A DNA stretch of 64,000 nucleotides, taken from NCBI RefSeq assembly GCF_014203705.1, contig NZ_JACHJR010000001.1, positions 3,162,001-3,226,000 on the forward strand, read 5' to 3'. Below, one piece after another: positions 63,373 through 64,000 of the stretch (position 1 is the stretch's first letter; every line of letters begins with the position of its first letter). The notes below the pieces were generated by a model that saw only the letters and a program-made list of their open reading frames with translations, was not told the origin of the DNA and did no database searches. This DNA is from Kitasatospora gansuensis. Lineage in GTDB: Bacteria > Actinomycetota > Actinomycetes > Streptomycetales > Streptomycetaceae. Both the position numbers and the translations under genes were made by a program.

Positions 63373-63456
63373 CAGGGGTGATCCGTGCGTGGGTGGTCAG
63401 GCACTTTCGTAGTGATACCCGCCAGCCACGAACCGTCGCCGTTCCCCGAGCCCCTG
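63373..63456 (-). repeat. Palindromic intergenic element, copy D (internally deleted)
   Basis: The orientation is that of copy B. The right end (GCCGTTCCCCGAGCCCCTG) and interior (GGTGGTCAGGCACTTTCGTA, then GCCAGCCACGAACCGTCGCC) are retained. After the terminal CAGGGG the sequence jumps straight to TGATCCGTG, so about 33 bp, including most of the left inverted end, are missing. It lies between the divergent rsmI and mannosyltransferase genes. The left flank contains CTTGGCAGG, the complement of the CTGCCAA flank near copies B and C. Confidence 0.75.
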
Positions 63457-63555
63457 CGGGGCTCGACTCACCTGGGCGCGGCAGAAATGGTGAGGAAAGG
63501 GGCAGGATCACGGCGAGCCATTGCCTGCTCAGGAGCCGCCCCTACGATGTGGCGG

Positions 63556-64000
63556 GTGAGCGGCGAAAAGGGCCTTGAGGGGTCGGCTGGCGTAGACCAC
63601 GTGGAGCGGGGCGGGGCCGTCCTGCTGGACGATGCTGCGCCCGTACCGGCGCCCCGGGCCGCGGATCCCGGGCGGCCGTCGTGGCGGCACGGGCTGGAAC
63701 GGTTCGGCTACCGGGCGACCGAGCGGGCCGGGACGGCCGAGCGGCTGGTGCCGCCGATGCCGGACGGGCCGGGTGTGACGCCGCGTCGGGTGGCGCCGTC
63801 GCCGGTGCTGCTCCGGCTCGGGGTGCGGCTGCCGGATGCGCTGTGGTCCTGGCTGTGCCGCTGGGCGGGCTGGCTCGGGCCGCTCGCGGTGGCGCTGTTC
63901 GCCGGGGTGCTGCGGTTCAGCGGTCTGGGCGGACCGCACTCGATGATCTTCGACGAGACGTACTACGCCAAGGACGCCTACTCGCTCTGGCAGGTCGGCT
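63556..64000 (+). CDS. pmt: Dolichyl-phosphate-mannose-protein mannosyltransferase, 3' end cut off
   Basis: This is the first 148 codons of a GT39/PMT-type membrane enzyme that transfers mannose from polyprenyl phosphate to exported proteins. After an 85-residue cytosolic Pro/Arg-rich leader, a membrane helix (LGPLAVALFAGVLRFSGLGG) leads to the hallmark luminal loop MIFDETYYAKDAYSLWQVG with the catalytic Asp-Glu pair. The start is read as GTG 63556; no strong ribosome site is seen, so it may lie elsewhere. It is divergent from rsmI, the usual order in streptomycetes. Confidence 0.9.
   Translation, partial: MSGEKGLEGSAGVDHVERGGAVLLDDAAPVPAPRAADPGRPSWRHGLERFGYRATERAGTAERLVPPMPDGPGVTPRRVAPSPVLLRLGVRLPDALWSWLCRWAGWLGPLAVALFAGVLRFSGLGGPHSMIFDETYYAKDAYSLWQVG

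Overview
The window is chromosomal DNA of a high-GC filamentous actinomycete, most likely Streptomyces or Kitasatospora. The G/C-rich third positions, the many GTG starts and GTGA/ATGA overlaps, an Rpf gene behind a c-di-AMP riboswitch, a galTEK operon, a sortase-E-type LAATG surface protein and FilP/Scy-like coiled coils all fit Streptomycetaceae. Most of it is conserved core chromosome; there is no integrase, transposase, phage gene or CRISPR array.

Left part (1-19150): a type II NADH dehydrogenase with a Rex-like operator far upstream, then ppx, DUF501, a FtsB/DivIC-like gene and eno on the minus strand, rpf with its riboswitch, a cytochrome P450, a truncated SDR, mazG, a SurA-like lipoprotein, an ALF-repeat surface protein, a soluble Ser/Thr kinase, an HTH-methyltransferase-specificity fusion, a DUF4352 lipoprotein and mfd.

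Middle part (19150-35200): genes for nucleotide-sugar chemistry (a 6-dehydrogenase, then Gfo/Idh/MocA oxidoreductase, epimerase, two DegT aminotransferases and a metallo-beta-lactamase/Rieske protein). The five-gene sugar operon is bracketed by proteins built from polymorphic-toxin parts. On one side is an overlapping pair: a WHH-nuclease-like/SUKH fusion, and an Imm35-like/proline-rich/deaminase-like/SUKH-4 fusion. On the other is a YwqJ-type deaminase next to a SUKH-3 protein. None has a visible export signal. This is the best candidate in the window for an uncharacterised system. An acyltransferase and an orphan histidine kinase follow.

Right part (35200-64000): ppc, pth, rplY, prs, glmU, tRNA-Gln(UUG), a fatty-acid desaturase with its TetR regulator, a MarR regulator, a CapD-like sugar dehydratase, two LuxR-type response regulators, galTEK, tRNA-Thr(GGU), an MHS transporter, an ABC-F ATPase, an aldo/keto reductase behind a MerR-type promoter, ispE-rsmA-tatD-metG, a zinc-ribbon protein, rsmI and the start of a protein O-mannosyltransferase.

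Four intergenic gaps carry related ~115-bp elements with 21-bp inverted ends (7299-7414, 35257-35373, 45705-45819, and an internally deleted copy at 63373-63456). They appear in both orientations and resemble a non-autonomous mobile or REP-like family. A separate 193-bp segment with 12-bp inverted ends lies at 8424-8616.
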